A DNA stretch of 64,000 bases from Bacteroidota bacterium (GTDB taxonomy: Bacteria; Bacteroidota; Bacteroidia; Cytophagales; Spirosomataceae): positions 310,001 through 374,000 of the forward strand of contig JAIUOF010000002.1 in NCBI GenBank assembly GCA_020161355.1, written 5' to 3'. The notes under the pieces are model-generated. The model saw only the letters and a program-made list of their open reading frames with translations, was not told where the DNA came from and did no database searches. How positions within the stretch are numbered: position 1 is the stretch's first letter; every line of letters begins with the position of its first letter. A program made the position numbers and the translations under genes. Below, piece after piece: positions 63,189-64,000 of this stretch.

Positions 63189-63957
63189 CCTAAAAGGAAA
63201 AAACGCTTTCATAGGGGGCAGCTCAAAAGGAATAGGCTGGGCATCGGCTGTAGAACTGGCTCTACTCGGAGCCAATGTAACACTGGTCTCCAGAAATGAA
63301 GACGTACTCAGAGAAAAACTTAATCAATTGCCCAATAATGGGAGCCAAAACCACGATTATTTGGTTTTAGACTATTGTGATCTGGAAATATTCAGAGGAA
63401 AAATTAATAAGGTCACTAAAACCTACCATATTCTCGTAAATAACACCGGTGGACCTACCGGAGGCAATGTATTGGATGAGCCTACGGAAAAATTTGAACA
63501 GGTATTCAGACAACATCTTGAAACTTCACAAATTCTGGCTCAAAAGTTTGTCCCAGATATGCAAGAGGAGGGTTTTGGAAGAATTGTTAATATCATTTCG
63601 GTTTCGGTGAAGCAGCCCATCATTGGGTTGGGTGTATCAAATACCATTAGATATGCTGTTGCATCATGGGCAAAAACACTTTCCAAGGAAATTGCATCAA
63701 GTGGCATTACCATTAACAATGTATTACCAGGCTATACCCTCACTGACCGGATGGAAGAGGTTTTTAATCAAAAAGCAAAATCGACAGGCGTTTCGAAAGA
63801 AGGGATAACTCAAGAAATAATAAAATCAATACCCACAGGAAAAATTGCTTTACCCGAGGAGGTTGGTGCTGCGGTAGCGTTTTTGTGTAGCCCGGCAGCT
63901 GCATCAATTAACGGAATCAACTTACCTGTAGATGGAGGCATGAGCATGAGTCTTTGA
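63178..63957 (+). CDS. SDR-family oxidoreductase with atypical active site
   Basis: 259 residues. NAD(P)-binding GGSSKGIGWA and LVNNTGGPTGG. The catalytic serine region is IISVSVKQP, but where the usual YxxxK is expected the sequence reads SNTIR, so Tyr and Lys are replaced by Ser and Arg. C-terminal INGINLPVDGGMSMSL is classic SDR. Resembles FabG, yet ketoacyl reductase activity is doubtful. Overlap with the DUF202 gene suggests coupling. Confidence 0.82.
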   Translation: MNLDLKGKNAFIGGSSKGIGWASAVELALLGANVTLVSRNEDVLREKLNQLPNNGSQNHDYLVLDYCDLEIFRGKINKVTKTYHILVNNTGGPTGGNVLDEPTEKFEQVFRQHLETSQILAQKFVPDMQEEGFGRIVNIISVSVKQPIIGLGVSNTIRYAVASWAKTLSKEIASSGITINNVLPGYTLTDRMEEVFNQKAKSTGVSKEGITQEIIKSIPTGKIALPEEVGAAVAFLCSPAAASINGINLPVDGGMSMSL

Positions 63958-64000
63958 TTTTTACCAATCAATTCAAACTTTTTGAAGTATTTAATCGTTC

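Noticed and set aside
1..64000. tRNA, rRNA, insertion sequence or prophage genes
   Set aside because: Intergenic spaces were read on both strands; no tRNA-like T-arm with matching acceptor stem, no transposase and no phage gene was found.

Overview
The window is one continuous stretch of chromosome from a low-GC member of the Bacteroidota, most likely a Cytophagia-type organism. Evidence for this: a type IX secretion C-terminal domain, an Oar-like TonB-dependent receptor, DUF2807, DUF1573, DUF2490 and DUF721 proteins, a nusB-ytxH-DUF1573-yajC gene order, and promoters that fit the Bacteroidota TTTG-N19-TAnnTTTG pattern. I see no rRNA, tRNA, CRISPR array, insertion sequence or prophage. Most of the window is ordinary core genome; the less ordinary parts lie at 14.9-18.2, 31.1-32.0, 37.3-49.7 and 49.8-55.5 kb.

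Layout. 0-7.5 kb: 3' end of dnaE, a 23-bp tandem repeat, an LpxL-like acyltransferase with a MobA-like nucleotidyltransferase, a VWA lipoprotein, a GH29 fucosidase, aat-pyrR (coupled by TGATG) and pth. 7.7-13.3 kb: leftward genes, glyS and the operon nusB-ytxH-DUF1573-yajC-DUF721-ldcA-small protein. 13.4-23.3 kb: rightward genes, an S41 protease, the cytochrome c maturation operon ccmB-ccmC-ccmD-ccmE running into menF, then rpoN, a PAP2-like protein, hemC, a cyclophilin and an RmlD-like reductase. 23.6-31.0 kb: MFS exporter, DUF2807 lipoprotein, flippase-like protein, panD, a SerC-like aminotransferase, rpmE2, a GH25 lysozyme and an EamA transporter.

31.1-32.0 kb holds a GNAT acetyltransferase of the kind found in Bacteroidota arginine operons. 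Its 5' leader encodes a short peptide rich in arginine codons that overlaps a strong hairpin, which looks like an attenuator. 32.2-37.2 kb: rsgA, a 38-residue membrane peptide, an enoyl-CoA hydratase/isomerase, glnS and a LOG-family protein.

37.3-43.8 kb is a putative inorganic-carbon operon: small secreted or anchored acidic protein, DabA (all four zinc ligands present), DabB and a SulP transporter, ending at a hairpin terminator. A DUF2490 protein, a GMC oxidoreductase, a BNR-repeat protein and a second SulP transporter follow. 49.8-55.5 kb is a leftward set of surface or secreted proteins: CotH, OmpA-like, a type IX cargo protein, and a P-domain/lysyl-oxidase fusion that keeps the copper histidines and both cofactor residues of animal LOX. 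55.7-64 kb: lemA with two TPM-domain genes, a DASH cryptochrome, a large Oar-like receptor, DUF202 and an atypical SDR.

Gene functions are read from motifs and family knowledge only; no database search was run.
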